From the NCBI GenBank assembly GCA_002425685.1, contig DIMS01000002.1, positions 4,854 through 10,390 of the forward strand: a stretch of 5,537 bases of DNA, written 5' to 3'. Under the pieces are notes generated by a model. It saw only the letters and a list, made by a program, of their open reading frames with translations. It was not told where the DNA came from and did not search any database. This document shows positions 5,276 through 5,537 of this stretch, piece after piece (position 1 is the stretch's first letter; each line of letters starts with the position of its first letter). A program made the translations under genes and the position numbers. Origin of the DNA: Synergistaceae bacterium UBA5560 (GTDB lineage: Bacteria > Synergistota > Synergistia > Synergistales > Aminiphilaceae).

Positions 5276-5537
5276 TTACCCTTCTTTTTGTTCCCGTCTC
5301 CATCCTTGGCCGGACATTCTGTCTAGAAACCGCCGCATGGCCTCGGCGGCGCGGGCGAGTTCCTCCTCGAGTTGCCATATCGCGCTCTCCCTGAATTCCT
5401 GTTTCTTCAGAAAATGCGTTTCCTCGATTCGTGCCGAAAGGCGCTCCACCCTCCCGGCAGCGACATTCGCCGCCGAGCCGCGGATGGCATGGACGAGGGC
5501 GTGCAGTGCCGCCGGCTCTCCCGATGCCGCAGCTTCG
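5276..5537 (-). CDS. Hybrid sensor kinase C-terminus with HPt domain (5' truncated by window edge)
   Basis: The last 86 residues of a longer protein are visible, ending at the TAA at 5278-5276; its start lies beyond the right edge. LHALVHAIRGSAANVAAGRVERL (visible residues 11-33) fits the histidine phosphotransfer motif H-x-[LI]-[KR]-G-S-x-x-N-[VI]-[GA], with the phosphoacceptor histidine at visible residue 16. Next comes a predicted second helix ending in an EELARAAEAMRRFLDRM amphipathic helix, as in HPt four-helix bundles. HPt domains commonly sit at the end of hybrid histidine kinases, or stand alone; the truncated view cannot decide which. The domain relays phosphate from an upstream receiver to a response regulator aspartate. 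The REC-GGDEF gene begins 14 bases later and its ribosome binding site lies in the gap, so the two form one operon and probably one phosphorelay. Confidence 0.8.
   Translation of the reverse strand, partial: EAAASGEPAALHALVHAIRGSAANVAAGRVERLSARIEETHFLKKQEFRESAIWQLEEELARAAEAMRRFLDRMSGQGWRREQKEG

Overview
The window is GC-rich bacterial chromosomal DNA. It probably comes from a Gram-negative, possibly anaerobic, bacterium such as a member of the Synergistota or a deltaproteobacterial lineage. That placement is a guess from base composition, the strong AGGAGG-type ribosome binding sites, frequent GTG starts and the protein families; no taxonomic marker is present.

Layout. (1) 1-402, plus: the C-terminal 133 residues of an ABC-2 type exporter permease, cut by the left edge. 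(2) 594-2201, plus: a complete 535-residue cardiolipin synthase with two HKD phospholipase D motifs and three N-terminal hydrophobic segments. (3) 2202-3036: about 830 bases with no convincing protein gene but a dense set of structured DNA. It holds three 23-base tandem repeats (2546-2615), two copies of a type I-E CRISPR-like repeat exactly 61 bases apart (2641-2730), and a near-symmetric divergent unit (2741-2957). In that unit two promoters share overlapping -35 boxes inside a palindrome, and each drives about 70-80 bases that fold into a long hairpin ending in a T-run. A 17-bp perfect terminator hairpin (2977-3019) closes the region. (4) 3037-4163, minus: two small secreted proteins, an FxLYD-like 116-residue protein followed by a 217-residue protein of unknown function, probably one operon. 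(5) 4368-5537, minus: the C-terminus of a hybrid sensor kinase with an HPt domain (cut by the right edge), followed 14 bases later by a response regulator with a GGDEF diguanylate cyclase output domain. Two terminator hairpins follow it.

How the parts work together. The sensor kinase/HPt and the REC-GGDEF protein form a plausible phosphorelay that sets cyclic di-GMP level. The secreted pair is a separate envelope or extracellular unit, and the cardiolipin synthase and exporter permease are membrane functions. The most unusual part is 2741-2957. Two divergent minimal transcription units appear related to each other, have no protein product, and lie beside a CRISPR-like repeat pair. I read them as twin small RNA genes under one operator; this is inference from sequence symmetry only.
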